From assembly GCA_002838815.1 (NCBI GenBank), contig LQGW01000035.1, forward strand, positions 52,015 through 116,014: a stretch of 64,000 bases of DNA, in the 5' to 3' direction. The translations under genes and the position numbers were made by a program. Shown in pieces: positions 1-7,593 of this stretch. The notes beneath the pieces were generated by a model. The model saw nothing but the letters and a program-made list of their open reading frames with translations, was not told where the DNA came from and searched no databases. Within the stretch, counting starts at the first letter, position 1, and every line of letters starts with the position of its first letter. Source of the DNA: Clostridiaceae bacterium JG1575. GTDB lineage: Bacteria > Bacillota > Clostridia > Clostridiales > Clostridiaceae.

Positions 1-672
1 ATCGCCTTGGATCAAGTCCTCGAGGTAGGTGATGTTCCCGGCGAGATCGCCGCGGTTCATGGCGGGCCCATGCCCTGGAATGATCTGTTCAAAGTCATAG
101 TTTAAGTAATCCTTCAAGGTCTGAAGATGCTCCTGCAGCAAGAACGGATTGACGTAGCTTGGAATGGGCAGCTCGCAATTGTCGCCCACGACCAACACCT
201 TGTCTTTGCGGTCAAAGACCGTGATGGAGTCCAGCGAATGTCCTGGAGAAGAAAAAACCTCAAGATCCAGGCGATTAAGGATGATCCGCTGTTCAAAGGA
301 AAGGGTGGGCTCTTCAAGGCTTACGGATCCCCGGGCATACTTTTTGAGCTCCTCATAGTCCGCATTGCCCCGCTCTTTAAGGATTTTCGAATAAGCACAG
401 TGGCAGATGATGTCCGCTTGATCAAAATAGGCATTGCCCCAGATGTGATCCCAGTCCGAGTGTGTGTTGATGATTTTCCCAAACTGTTCTTTGCGAAGTC
501 CTTTTGCCTCTAGAATTTCCGCCATGGCTTCAGATCCCAAAAAGGTATCCACCATGACGTTCTCTTTTTCGTCTTGAATCAAATATACGTTGCTGGTACA
601 GGCGAATTCGGTATCCACTAGATCCTCGAAGGTGATCATGGTTCCCCGCTCGCCAATGGCTGTCATTTTCAT
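1..672 (-). CDS. Metallo-beta-lactamase-fold hydrolase, C-terminus cut off by window edge
   Basis: The frame is open from an ATG at 672 to base 1, so about 224 residues are seen and the end lies outside the window. Around residue 70 there is the metal-binding signature THSDWDH, followed by a PGHSLDS segment near residue 140 and a PGHGPAMN segment near the end; these are the ordered metal-ligand motifs of the MBL fold. The HSDWDH variant is common in small uncharacterised MBL hydrolases, so the substrate cannot be stated. In-frame ATGs also occur at 666 and 693; 672 follows a short GGGGAAAG purine run. The gene is minus strand, downstream of the amino-acid ABC operon, with about 110 bp between them. 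Confidence 0.8.
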   Translation of the reverse strand, partial: MKMTAIGERGTMITFEDLVDTEFACTSNVYLIQDEKENVMVDTFLGSEAMAEILEAKGLRKEQFGKIINTHSDWDHIWGNAYFDQADIICHCAYSKILKERGNADYEELKKYARGSVSLEEPTLSFEQRIILNRLDLEVFSSPGHSLDSITVFDRKDKVLVVGDNCELPIPSYVNPFLLQEHLQTLKDYLNYDFEQIIPGHGPAMNRGDLAGNITYLEDLIQGD

Positions 673-783
673 TGCTTTCCCCGCTTTTTGCATCGTCTTT
701 GGATCCCTTGGGCTCCTCAATGCTTCTCTAATTATACCACGGGGGACTAGCACCGACGATTTGTGCCCCTGCCGCAAGACGCC

Positions 784-1509
784 TCAACCTCTTTCTAAAA
801 ATGCCCGGACCTTTTGTGGCCCCCTCGGACCAAAGAGCTCCCGAGGGGATCCTTGGGCTTGGATGCGCCCCTTTTCCAGAAAGAATACCCGGTCCGAAAG
901 CTGCTGGGCAAAGGCCATTTCATGCGTCACGATGAATAGGGTCATCCCTGAGGCTTTCAACTCAAGAAGAATCTTTTGCACCTGGGTCAGGCTCTGCGGA
1001 TCCAAGGCGGAGGTCGGCTCATCCAAGAGAAGGACGTCCGGATTCATGGCCAGGGCCCGGGCCAGCGCCACCCGCTGCTTTTGACCCCCAGAGAGGGACC
1101 GAACGTCGGCGGCTTCAAAATCGCTGAGTCCCACTTGGGTCAGCAGCGCCCGAGAGCGCTCGGTGGCCGTTTCCCGGTCAAATCCCCGAACCCTTAGGGG
1201 CCCAAGGTTTAGGTTTTCCAGTACCGAAAGATGTTCAAAAAGATGGAAGCCTTGGAACACCGTGCCGACGCACTGGCGCCGCTCCCAAGGGGTTCGCGCC
1301 CCTTGGGGAAATTTCCGGGCCCGAAGAAGGATCTCGCCTTGCTCGGGAGACTCTAGGCCGTTGAGGCAACGAAGAAGCGTGGACTTGCCGCCTCCGGAAG
1401 GACCGATCAAGGAGATGGTCTCGCCAGGAGCCACCGTAAGATCAACTCCAGCCAAAACACAGCGCCCGGCGAAGGATTTTTGAACCCCCTTTAGCATTAT
1501 TTGATGCAT
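784..1509 (-). CDS. Polar amino-acid (probably lysine) ABC transporter, ATP-binding protein
   Basis: This is the ATPase of a GlnQ/HisP-type importer that powers amino-acid uptake at the membrane. Visible motifs are Walker A (GPSGGGKST, about residue 37), the signature LSGGQKQRVALARAL, and Walker B (VLLLDEPTSALD) followed by the switch histidine in VTHEM. At about 241 residues it has the usual length. An ATG at 1515 sits directly against the AAGGAGGA ribosome site, whereas the ATG at 1509 is spaced 7 nt from GGAGG and was therefore chosen. It is the last gene of a permease-linked operon and overlaps the permease gene. The upstream lysine riboswitch suggests lysine as substrate; that is inference. 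Confidence 0.93.
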   Translation of the reverse strand: MHQIMLKGVQKSFAGRCVLAGVDLTVAPGETISLIGPSGGGKSTLLRCLNGLESPEQGEILLRARKFPQGARTPWERRQCVGTVFQGFHLFEHLSVLENLNLGPLRVRGFDRETATERSRALLTQVGLSDFEAADVRSLSGGQKQRVALARALAMNPDVLLLDEPTSALDPQSLTQVQKILLELKASGMTLFIVTHEMAFAQQLSDRVFFLEKGRIQAQGSPRELFGPRGPQKVRAFLERG

Positions 1510-2234
1510 GCCCATTCCTCCTTAACCGACTCTCTGCCTGGACCATAGACGGGTTGTTTCAATTTTTCTTCCACCACATGGAGGCCTTGAGTTACGGCAA
1601 AAGTCAGCACAAAATAGATGCAGGACACCAAAAGCATGGACTCAGTAAAGCGATAGGTATTGCCCGCAACGCTCATCCCCTGGAAAAAAAGCTCCGTGAC
1701 GCCGATGGCGTTAAGGACGGAGGTATCCTTGATGTTGATGACCCATTCATTGCCCAAAGCAGGGAAACTCTTGCGCAGCGCTTGCGGCAAAACCACCCAG
1801 CGAAACACCTGGCCTTCGCTCATGCCAAGACAAAGCGCCGCTTCTCGCTGCCCGGTGGATACGGACTGGATCCCGGATCGCAGGATTTCAGCCATATAGG
1901 CGCTGGTATTGAGGGAGACGATGACTAGGCCTGCGGTGAACGGTTGCCAGTGTAGGCTCCGATACAGAAGATTGTACAAAAAAACGGCTTGGACCATCAT
2001 GGGCGTCCCTCGGACAAAGGCCACATAGGCCCTGGCGATGACCTTCGCGGCTCGGCCCAGCGCCCTTTGGGCCAGGGGCTGGCCCAAAGACGGCGTAAAG
2101 GCGGAGAACGCCGCAAGGAAAACGCCCAAAAATAGACCCGCGAGGGTGCCCACGAAGGACAACAAAAGCGTGGTTTGAATCCCCTCGAGGAACAACCAGC
2201 CGTAGGCATGGATCCTTGCTAAAAGATTCGACAT
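1497..2234 (-). CDS. Polar amino-acid (probably lysine) ABC transporter, permease
   Basis: This 245-residue membrane protein is of the HisM/GlnP class and forms the translocation path of an amino-acid importer. It has an N-terminal hydrophobic helix, several further membrane spans, and the cytoplasmic EAA loop (REAALCLGMSEGQVFRWV), where the ATPase docks, at about residues 130-147. It also carries the family's N-terminal block FVRGTPMMVQ. Its ATG shares one base with the TGA of the upstream binding-protein gene (TGATG), so translation is probably coupled. The 3' end overlaps the ATPase gene by about 13 bp. All three importer genes are on one transcript behind the riboswitch. Confidence 0.93.
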   Translation of the reverse strand: MSNLLARIHAYGWLFLEGIQTTLLLSFVGTLAGLFLGVFLAAFSAFTPSLGQPLAQRALGRAAKVIARAYVAFVRGTPMMVQAVFLYNLLYRSLHWQPFTAGLVIVSLNTSAYMAEILRSGIQSVSTGQREAALCLGMSEGQVFRWVVLPQALRKSFPALGNEWVINIKDTSVLNAIGVTELFFQGMSVAGNTYRFTESMLLVSCIYFVLTFAVTQGLHVVEEKLKQPVYGPGRESVKEEWACIK

Positions 2235-3124
2235 CAGCGCATGCCCCCAATCTTGGCCTGCGTCATGGCCTCTTGCATCCAGGCGTCCCTTTGACTGCTT
2301 GAGAGCTCTCGCAGGATGGCATTGATGGTTTGAAGGAGCGGCTCTTTTCCCAATGGAAGCGCGATGGATACCGAAGTGGGGGTCTGAGGTCCCGCCTGAA
2401 ATCCGCCGGGCCCCTCAAGAACCGTGGCGCTCAGATCGCTCCTGGCTTGAGCGAGCGCCACAGCCACCGGTCGCTCCACCACAAGACCATCCGCCACACC
2501 GCTTTGCAGCGCATGGATTAAGAGCGGTACGGAGCCCAAGGGCGGCAGGTGCACTGCGCCAGGGATCTGGTCTATGGCCCGATCGTAACTGGTGGATTTT
2601 TGGCCCACAAAGCGGGCCCCCGCATATTCCGACAAACTCTTTTTGTGGTCAAATCGGCTTCCCTTTTGCACAAGGATTGCAAACCCTGCCTCATAATAGG
2701 CTTCACTGAAGGCGACCGAAGCGGCCCGCTCCTTGGTTTCACTCATTCCCGCAACGATCAGATCGATCCCTCCTGCCTGGAGGGCTGGTATCAGGCCTTC
2801 CCAAGCGATCTGCTTGATGATTAGAGGACGGTCCATCTTTTGGGCAATGAGCTGAGCAATGCGCACGTCATAGCCTGCGGCGCGGGCCGATCCTCCGTCA
2901 ATGGGATGGGTGCCTTCCCCTTTTTGAACGGTGCGAAAATTATATGGGGCAAAGGCGCACTCCATGCCCACCACCAACGGGGGCCCTTGTGGCCCGTTTC
3001 CAAGGGCCGCTGGTCGGGGGCTCCTGCAGCCCGTGACGCAGGCGAAACAAAGGAACGTGAGCCCCCAAAAGAGGGCGGTGCGCCTTCTTTTAGGGGCGCG
3101 AGAACAAAACGGAACCAGGTTCAT
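2234..3124 (-). CDS. Amino-acid (probably lysine) ABC transporter substrate-binding lipoprotein
   Basis: This is an extracellular solute-binding protein of family 3 (about 296 residues). An ATG at 3124, preceded by AAAGGAG with 7-nt spacing, gives a short basic N-terminus, a hydrophobic core and the lipobox VTGC, so the mature protein should be a lipid-anchored receptor. A longer frame runs to 3205 but enters the leader RNA, so it was not used. Family-3 features include VVGMECAFAPYNF near the start of the mature protein, IAWEGLIPALQAGGIDLI and a conserved Y-D-V-R block. It is the first gene of the importer operon. The lysine riboswitch directly upstream is the only evidence for its ligand. 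Confidence 0.92.
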   Translation of the reverse strand: MNLVPFCSRAPKRRRTALFWGLTFLCFACVTGCRSPRPAALGNGPQGPPLVVGMECAFAPYNFRTVQKGEGTHPIDGGSARAAGYDVRIAQLIAQKMDRPLIIKQIAWEGLIPALQAGGIDLIVAGMSETKERAASVAFSEAYYEAGFAILVQKGSRFDHKKSLSEYAGARFVGQKSTSYDRAIDQIPGAVHLPPLGSVPLLIHALQSGVADGLVVERPVAVALAQARSDLSATVLEGPGGFQAGPQTPTSVSIALPLGKEPLLQTINAILRELSSSQRDAWMQEAMTQAKIGGMR

Positions 3125-3157
3125 AGAAAACTCCTTTGGCCGAACGCGGCGATGAAT

Positions 3158-3195
3158 TAAAAAACCAAAAGACCGTGCCAGACGATCTTTTGGTT
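3158..3195 (-). terminator. Intrinsic terminator of the lysine riboswitch expression platform
   Basis: On the minus strand, ACCAAAAGATCG pairs with the CGGTCTTTTGGT arm and is followed directly by six Ts. It lies between the aptamer and the lipoprotein ribosome site, so it would stop transcription when lysine is bound. Confidence 0.85.
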
Positions 3196-3203
3196 GCATC
3201 ATC

Positions 3204-3363
3204 ATCTAGCGCCCTTTCCAAGGAAAGGAGTGCTTCAGGTCTTCCCTGAAGCCCCACAGAGGAGCAGCGCCCTGCTCTTCCATTCGGCGATGATTGCCTT
3301 TCCCTCCTTCTGAAACGCCTGCCGGCTAAAAGAAGATACTCATCTGCATCGCTACCTCTAAAT
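3204..3363 (-). promoter_or_regulatory. Lysine riboswitch (L box) aptamer
   Basis: On the minus strand the conserved L-box blocks appear in order: AGAGGTAGCGATGC, GAGTA, GGGAAAGG, ATCGCCGAA and TGTGGGGC, with the intervening variable hairpins. P1 can be drawn between ATTTAG (3363-3358) and CTAGAT (3209-3204), and P2 between GCGAT and ATCGC. The length, about 160 nt, matches the family. A terminator hairpin follows immediately. The riboswitch should therefore switch off the downstream ABC importer when lysine is plentiful, which points to lysine as the transported substrate. Confidence 0.88.
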
Positions 3364-3382
3364 TTGTCTTTGAGTTTTTTTT

Positions 3383-3410
3383 AGTCTATCAAAAATGAAT
3401 CCTATGTCAA
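3383..3410 (-). promoter_or_regulatory. Promoter of the lysine riboswitch / ABC importer operon
   Basis: A perfect -35 TTGACA (3410-3405) and a -10 TAGACT (3388-3383), separated by 16 bp, would start transcription about 15 nt upstream of the aptamer. Confidence 0.7.
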
Positions 3411-3682
3411 GCACACTCCCGGAGTCCTCCCCCCAGAAAAAAAGATAAATAGTAAAAACTACGCCTTATTTCTTGATGGTTCGATAAATAATAGTGCTTT
3501 TTTCAAGAAATAGTGTAACTGGCGTCACGTTTTCAACAAGAAACCTCGTATATCTTTCACTTTCTTTGCATGTTTATACATCATTCACCGCTCACGCCCG
3601 GCAAAACGCCTCTGCGAACCTCTTTTTTTGCTACACTATTAGAAGAACGCGTTGGCGTATTTTTCATTAAGGAGGCGGCATG

Positions 3683-4069
3683 ATGATCCGGATTGTTTTG
3701 CACGAAGCCAAAACAAAAAAAAGAAAAGAGCTGCAAAAGGGCGCGGCAGAATACGAGAAACGCCTCTCCCGCATCGCATCCCTTCGCCGCTCCAGTACAC
3801 GACCGCCCAAGCATTGCTTCTTTTTTTCTCCCGATGGAGCCCCTTTGTCCAGCGAGGCCCTCTCCCAAAAAATACAGGGAGCGCTCCAGGGGACCAGTGA
3901 ACTGCATTTTGCTTTAGGGAGCCCAAGGCTTTGGGACAATGCTTGCCCCGCGGCCCCCCATTTTTGCCTGACCAGCCTTGCCTTGCCCGAAGATCTCTCC
4001 GAGCTCCTACTGCTCGAGCAGATCTACCGGGCCTTTCAGATCGCTTCCGGCACCCCTTATCATAAATAA
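3683..4069 (+). CDS. RlmH-like SPOUT protein with intact C-terminal tail but degenerate SAM-binding loop
   Basis: This 128-residue protein aligns by eye with RlmH, the 23S rRNA pseudouridine-1915 N3-methyltransferase. It has the N-terminal strand and helix (GAAEYEKRLSRIAS), the middle strand with APLSSEAL, and an excellent C-terminus, [19 protein letters not shown]. It lacks roughly 25 central residues. The SAM-loop motif IGGxxGL is replaced by ALGSPRL, and the TFPHQ block reads LALPEDL. The ATG at 3683 is 7 nt from AAGGAGG; an ATG at 3680 is 4 nt away. A candidate extended -10 (TGCTACACT) ends at 3637. It converges on the other RlmH-like gene and overlaps its 3' end by 10 bp. Catalysis alone seems unlikely; see findings. 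Confidence 0.8.
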   Translation: MIRIVLHEAKTKKRKELQKGAAEYEKRLSRIASLRRSSTRPPKHCFFFSPDGAPLSSEALSQKIQGALQGTSELHFALGSPRLWDNACPAAPHFCLTSLALPEDLSELLLLEQIYRAFQIASGTPYHK

Positions 4070-4530
4070 AGCAGGAGGGCCTGCAAAAGCGCCAGGCGAA
4101 AAAGCTGATGGGGAAACGTCAAATCGGACAGCGCCATACGCGCGTTGGCCCTTTTGCGCAGCGCTTCATCCAAGCCCAAAGAGCCACCGACGATCCAAAC
4201 CAGATCGTCAGCGCCGCTCTCTTGGGCTTTCTTCGTCAGAGTACGAACGCCCTCCGGTGTTGCGCTCTGGGCGCCCAAGTCCAAAAGCACCACAAAGGCC
4301 CTTGCGGGAATTTTGTCCAGCATCCGCCGGCCTTCCGCCGCCAAAACGGCTTTTTTGTGCGCTGGCGTTGCCTGCGCGGGGGTCGCCTCATCCTGCACCT
4401 CAAGGAGGTCCAGGGTCGCTCTGGAATCCAGCGCACGGATTTTTTTATGCAAAAGACCCAGGAGTTCTTCCTGGGTCTTTTGGGCATAGGGTTCCTTTAA
4501 GGAGCCCACGCAGAGGATGCGCTGGTTCAT
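4060..4530 (-). CDS. rlmH: RlmH-type 23S rRNA pseudouridine methyltransferase lacking the C-terminal tail
   Basis: This 156-residue SPOUT methyltransferase matches RlmH over the N-terminal strand ([14 protein letters not shown]), the [10 protein letters not shown] helix, the [18 protein letters not shown] strand and helix, and the SAM-knot segment IVGGSLGL followed by [15 protein letters not shown]. It then ends in LLQALLLYL, where family members continue with EQxYRAFxIxxGxxYHK, so the catalytic tail of about 13 residues is missing. No other frame at 4020-4100 of the minus strand restores the tail. The start ATG overlaps the stop of the SEC-C gene (ATGA), implying coupling. Location near walJ is typical for rlmH. 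Partner tail function may come from the convergent gene. Confidence 0.85.
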   Translation of the reverse strand: MNQRILCVGSLKEPYAQKTQEELLGLLHKKIRALDSRATLDLLEVQDEATPAQATPAHKKAVLAAEGRRMLDKIPARAFVVLLDLGAQSATPEGVRTLTKKAQESGADDLVWIVGGSLGLDEALRKRANARMALSDLTFPHQLFRLALLQALLLYL

Positions 4531-5036
4531 GAAGCAGCCTGGGCGCCATTGGCGCCACAACACTTTTTGTACTTTTTCCCGGACCCGCAGGGACAAGGTT
4601 CGTTGCGCCCTACCTTGTGCACCATTTTGGATTCCTTATATTCAATGCGAAGCTCTTTGCGCTTTTCCTCGGAAAAGATGGCGTCCCATTGCGGCAGACG
4701 ATAAAGATACTCTGCGCCAGCATCCAGCATATTGATGTACAGCTTATGATAATCAATGTCTAGGGTCACTTGGTCATCTTCCTTGACGCCTTCCACATCC
4801 AACGGCGTCTTCAAGGATTCATTGATGCCATCCAAGAATCCGACGACAAACGCCAACGGCAGCTCCTGCTCTTTAGCGAGCTGTGAGAGAATAAAACTGG
4901 GTTTTTCTTCGTGACGGCTGAGGATCAGACGATAAATCTTCTCTTCCGCCTTGCCATATTCCTTCCAAAAAGCTTTTTCCCCTTTGGTTTTAATGTATGA
5001 AACGACATAATCGGTCCACTGTGTGTATACGCTCAT
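4527..5036 (-). CDS. SEC-C zinc-motif protein of unknown function
   Basis: This 169-residue soluble protein ends in a canonical SEC-C zinc-binding motif ([19 protein letters not shown], about residues 143-161), as at the C-terminus of SecA, where it binds zinc and contacts SecB or ribosomes. The N-terminal 110 residues are mostly helical and charged, with no domain I recognise. The start ATG at 5036 follows an AAGGAAAGGAAA purine run. It lies downstream of walJ on the same strand and overlaps the tail-less rlmH by 4 bp (ATGA), so the two are probably co-translated. A role around ribosomes or secretion is suggested only by the motif and neighbour. Confidence 0.8.
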   Translation of the reverse strand: MSVYTQWTDYVVSYIKTKGEKAFWKEYGKAEEKIYRLILSRHEEKPSFILSQLAKEQELPLAFVVGFLDGINESLKTPLDVEGVKEDDQVTLDIDYHKLYINMLDAGAEYLYRLPQWDAIFSEEKRKELRIEYKESKMVHKVGRNEPCPCGSGKKYKKCCGANGAQAAS

Positions 5037-5065
5037 GATGATTTTCCTTTCCTTTCAGGCATGAT

Positions 5066-5127
5066 CCCCCCAAAAAACAGGAGCGAATGAGCCCTGGTCG
5101 GGCAACAGTCCTTAGCCTTTTTGGGGG
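5066..5127 (-). terminator. Possible weak terminator between walJ and the SEC-C gene
   Basis: On the minus strand CCCCCAAAAA (5127-5118) can pair with TTTTTTGGGGGG (5077-5066) across a loop of about 40 nt. The long loop and lack of a following U run make function uncertain. Confidence 0.3.
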
Positions 5128-5134
5128 CATAAAA

Positions 5135-5926
5135 TTAAAAGTCCGTATAGGCGGAAGGACGAATGCGCGAGGCGACCTTCAAGTCTATTTGAGCCCCTTC
5201 GCCCAAAACAACCCCGGCTTCTTTGAGGATTGATTGAACGGTTTGAAGGGCCAATTCCGGCACGTTGTTGGTGCCCGATAAATGTCCGAGCACAATGGTT
5301 CTCGGGTGAGGCGCCCCTAAGGTCAACAGCGCTTTGGCGCAGTCTTCATTGGAAAGGTGCCCCAATTCAGAGAGCACCCGAAGCTTCAAATCATAGGGGT
5401 AGGGCCCGTATTTGAGCATTTGAACGTCATGGTTGCTTTCCATCAAAATGACCTGGGAATCCTTGATTCCCTCATGGATTTCGCGGGTAAAGACCCCCAT
5501 ATCCGTTACGGACGAAAAAAGCCGTCCCTTGGCATCCTCCACGGTATAGCCCACGCAAGCCGCAGCATCGTGGGGCACTCGGAAGGAGCGAACAGCAAGA
5601 TCCCCCAGCACGATCTCTTTGTCCATCACGCGCACGTTGTGGGGAGCAATTTTGCCAAGGGATCGTTCCATGGCAAGCCATGTCGCTTCATTGGCGAAGA
5701 TGGGGAGGTTGAATTTTCGCGAGAGAATGCCCGCGCCCTTAATGTGATCCGAATGCTCGTGGGTGATGAAAATCCCCATAAGTCGGCTCGGCTCCTCCCC
5801 GATGGCTTCCATGGCACTTAAGATGGATTTCCCCGTCAGGCCCGCATCGATCAATACGCTGCTGTCTTTCGAGGAGACAAACAAGGAATTGCCCGAAGAC
5901 CCTGAATAAAGGGAACTAAATTTCAT
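5135..5926 (-). CDS. walJ: WalJ/YycJ-type MBL-fold exonuclease-like hydrolase
   Basis: This 263-residue metallo-beta-lactamase-fold protein starts MKFSSLYSGSSGNS, the diagnostic N-terminus of the WalJ (YycJ/VicX) family. Metal ligands appear in FITHEHSDHIKG (about residues 60-71), in a later H-D segment (VPHDAAACVGY), and in LGHLSGTNN near the C-terminus. Family members are 5'-3' DNA exonuclease-like and are linked to cell-wall homeostasis and mismatch repair in Firmicutes. The gene overlaps the 3' end of murA by 11 bp; no strong ribosome site precedes the ATG, so coupling to murA is likely. A longer frame to 6037 lies wholly inside murA and was rejected. Its proximity to rlmH repeats the Bacillus yycJ-yydA arrangement. 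Confidence 0.9.
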   Translation of the reverse strand: MKFSSLYSGSSGNSLFVSSKDSSVLIDAGLTGKSILSAMEAIGEEPSRLMGIFITHEHSDHIKGAGILSRKFNLPIFANEATWLAMERSLGKIAPHNVRVMDKEIVLGDLAVRSFRVPHDAAACVGYTVEDAKGRLFSSVTDMGVFTREIHEGIKDSQVILMESNHDVQMLKYGPYPYDLKLRVLSELGHLSNEDCAKALLTLGAPHPRTIVLGHLSGTNNVPELALQTVQSILKEAGVVLGEGAQIDLKVASRIRPSAYTDF

Positions 5927-7256
5927 CTTTTTGTTCGGGATCCTCCTCATCCTTCGCAGAGACGCGTACGATGTCCGCGCCCAAGGCCCGAAGTTTTTCC
6001 ACGATGTTTTCATAACCCCGATCAATGTGATAGACATGTGAAATGACGGTTTCGCCTTCGGCGACCAGGCCCGCGATGATCATGGCGGCACCGCCCCGAA
6101 GATCCGTGGCCTCCACATGGGCGCCATGCAGACGTTCCACGCCCGTTATCGTTGCCAAGTGTCCATTGACGGTCACTTGGGCTCCCATCTTTTTTAGTTC
6201 AATGAGATTCTTATAGCGGTTCTCATAGAGCTGGTCGTCCACGACACACGTGCCCTCGGAAATGGCCAGGAGCGTCGAGATGGGCTGCTGAACATCGGTG
6301 GGGAAATCCGGGTAGGGATGAGTGGTAATGTCCACGGCCTTCAATCGCTTGTCGTTGCATACAGTGATGTCGCCGTTTCGCTCAATCTGATTGCTCATAC
6401 GCAGGTTTTTTGCGTCCTCTTGCCGGGGATCAAAGATCACCGTAGCCCCCATGCGCATCAGTTCGTGCTTCACCGACTTCATGTGCTGGGAGATAATGTC
6501 CTGGATGAGGACTTTCCCTTTAGTGGCTGCAGCCGCCACCATGAACGTCCCCGCTTCGATGGGATCTGGAATGATGGTGTGGTCGCAGGGCTTCAGTGGT
6601 TTACCGCCCCGGACCTGATAGGTGTTTTTGTCGATGATTCGAATGTCGGCGCCCATTTGCCCCAAAAAGGAAATGGCGTCCACAACGTGGGGTTCCTCCG
6701 CGGCATTGCGGATAATGACCGTTCCTTGAACGGCCGTAGCCAAAAAGAGGGTATTGAGCGTCGCTCCCACGCTGATTTTGGGGAATTCAATCTCGGCGGG
6801 GTGTAGCGCTTTTGCCTCGACGATGACGTTGCTGCCGTCATCGGTCCAGGTCGCGCCCATCGCCTTAAAAGCGATCTCATGATAATCCATGGTCCGAACA
6901 CCGATGTCGCACCCGCCCGGATGCGCCACAGAGGCGATTCCATTGCGCGCGCTCAATACGCCCAGCAAATAATTGGAGGCGCGAAAGCGCTGCGCTAAAT
7001 TTGCATTGGGCGTGTGGCCTGTAGCGTTCGTAGTATCAATGATTGCGGTATTGTTTGAAAATGCCACCGTGGACCCCAATCCCTTGAGAATTTCCAAATA
7101 GTTTCTTACATCTTCAATGTCCGGAACATTGGAGATTTCGAAGCGACCACGCGCTAAAAGGGTTGCCGGCAAAATGGCCATTGCCGAATTTTTGCACCCC
7201 GACAAGTGCACAACGCCATTAAGGGGTTTCCCGCCCTGAATGATTATCTTATCCAT
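5916..7256 (-). CDS. murA: UDP-N-acetylglucosamine 1-carboxyvinyltransferase
   Basis: MurA transfers enolpyruvyl from PEP to UDP-GlcNAc, the first committed step of peptidoglycan synthesis, in the cytoplasm. The 446-residue length fits. The catalytic lysine lies in SGCKNSAMAILPA (about residues 17-29). The loop cysteine that fosfomycin alkylates is present in HPGGCDIG, so there is no natural Cys-to-Asp resistance change. The ATG at 7256 is 5 nt after AGGTGG; a GTG at 7265 is in frame but poorly placed. A probable promoter, TTGATATAAT (-10 at 7325-7320), lies upstream. walJ overlaps the end. Confidence 0.95.
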   Translation of the reverse strand: MDKIIIQGGKPLNGVVHLSGCKNSAMAILPATLLARGRFEISNVPDIEDVRNYLEILKGLGSTVAFSNNTAIIDTTNATGHTPNANLAQRFRASNYLLGVLSARNGIASVAHPGGCDIGVRTMDYHEIAFKAMGATWTDDGSNVIVEAKALHPAEIEFPKISVGATLNTLFLATAVQGTVIIRNAAEEPHVVDAISFLGQMGADIRIIDKNTYQVRGGKPLKPCDHTIIPDPIEAGTFMVAAAATKGKVLIQDIISQHMKSVKHELMRMGATVIFDPRQEDAKNLRMSNQIERNGDITVCNDKRLKAVDITTHPYPDFPTDVQQPISTLLAISEGTCVVDDQLYENRYKNLIELKKMGAQVTVNGHLATITGVERLHGAHVEATDLRGGAAMIIAGLVAEGETVISHVYHIDRGYENIVEKLRALGADIVRVSAKDEEDPEQKDEI

Positions 7257-7319
7257 ATTTACCACCTATTTTCCTACGGTTCATCCGTTATTTATCTTCA
7301 CCATCTAATTCAGTATCCA

Positions 7320-7325
7320 ATTATA
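7320..7325 (-). promoter_or_regulatory. Extended -10 promoter element of murA
   Basis: On the minus strand TGATATAAT is an extended -10 with an exact TATAAT. The matching -35 (TATTAA, 17 bp upstream) is weak. It lies about 64 bp before the murA ATG. Confidence 0.55.
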
Positions 7326-7422
7326 TCAAGAATATACGGTATTTAATAGAAGCGATTCCCGTAGTACTCCATAATAACTCTTCTATGATACCCTATTTTC
7401 ACCATCCTTGTCAGGGTATGGG

Positions 7423-7455
7423 CGCTAAGAGGGCCCCACGGGCCGTTTCTTAGCG
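7423..7455. repeat. Inverted repeat in the murA / 7594 divergent region
   Basis: CGCTAAGA (7423-7430) and TCTTAGCG (7448-7455) are perfect arms enclosing a GGGCCC-GGGCC core. There is no U tract on either side, so it is not an ordinary terminator. A second inverted repeat, ATACCCT (7388-7394) with AGGGTAT (7413-7419), lies just upstream. The remaining 7257-7593 sequence holds divergent promoters and no gene that I can see. Confidence 0.5.
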
Positions 7456-7516
7456 TCTCATCCTCGCCGCCTTAACGGGTTTCCAAGGATATCCCCGCCT
7501 TAGATTCGCTGCGGCG

Positions 7517-7539
7517 TATGGTATAATAGGGATACCATA
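7517..7539 (+). promoter_or_regulatory. Promoter with overlapping operator-like inverted repeat
   Basis: An extended -10 TGGTATAAT (TATAAT at 7522-7527) lies inside a perfect 8-bp inverted repeat, TATGGTAT (7517-7524) with ATACCATA (7532-7539). A dimeric repressor bound here would cover the -10 of the following gene. The regulator is unknown. Confidence 0.5.
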
Positions 7540-7593
7540 AACAACCATCGGAAGGCCCCCCAAAAGAGGTTCGCGGTGGGAAAGGTTGACTCC

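Noticed and set aside
590..1483. Long plus-strand frames opposite the ABC ATPase gene
   Set aside because: They are mirror frames of a clear ATPase gene and lack ribosome sites and domain content.
3125..3205. Extended N-terminus of the binding lipoprotein
   Set aside because: It would place the start in the riboswitch/terminator and bury the signal peptide; the ATG at 3124 has a good ribosome site and lipobox.
4020..4100. Frameshift explanation for the missing RlmH tail on the minus strand
   Set aside because: None of the minus-strand frames beyond the TGA encodes a YRAF...YHK tail, so a single indel cannot restore it.
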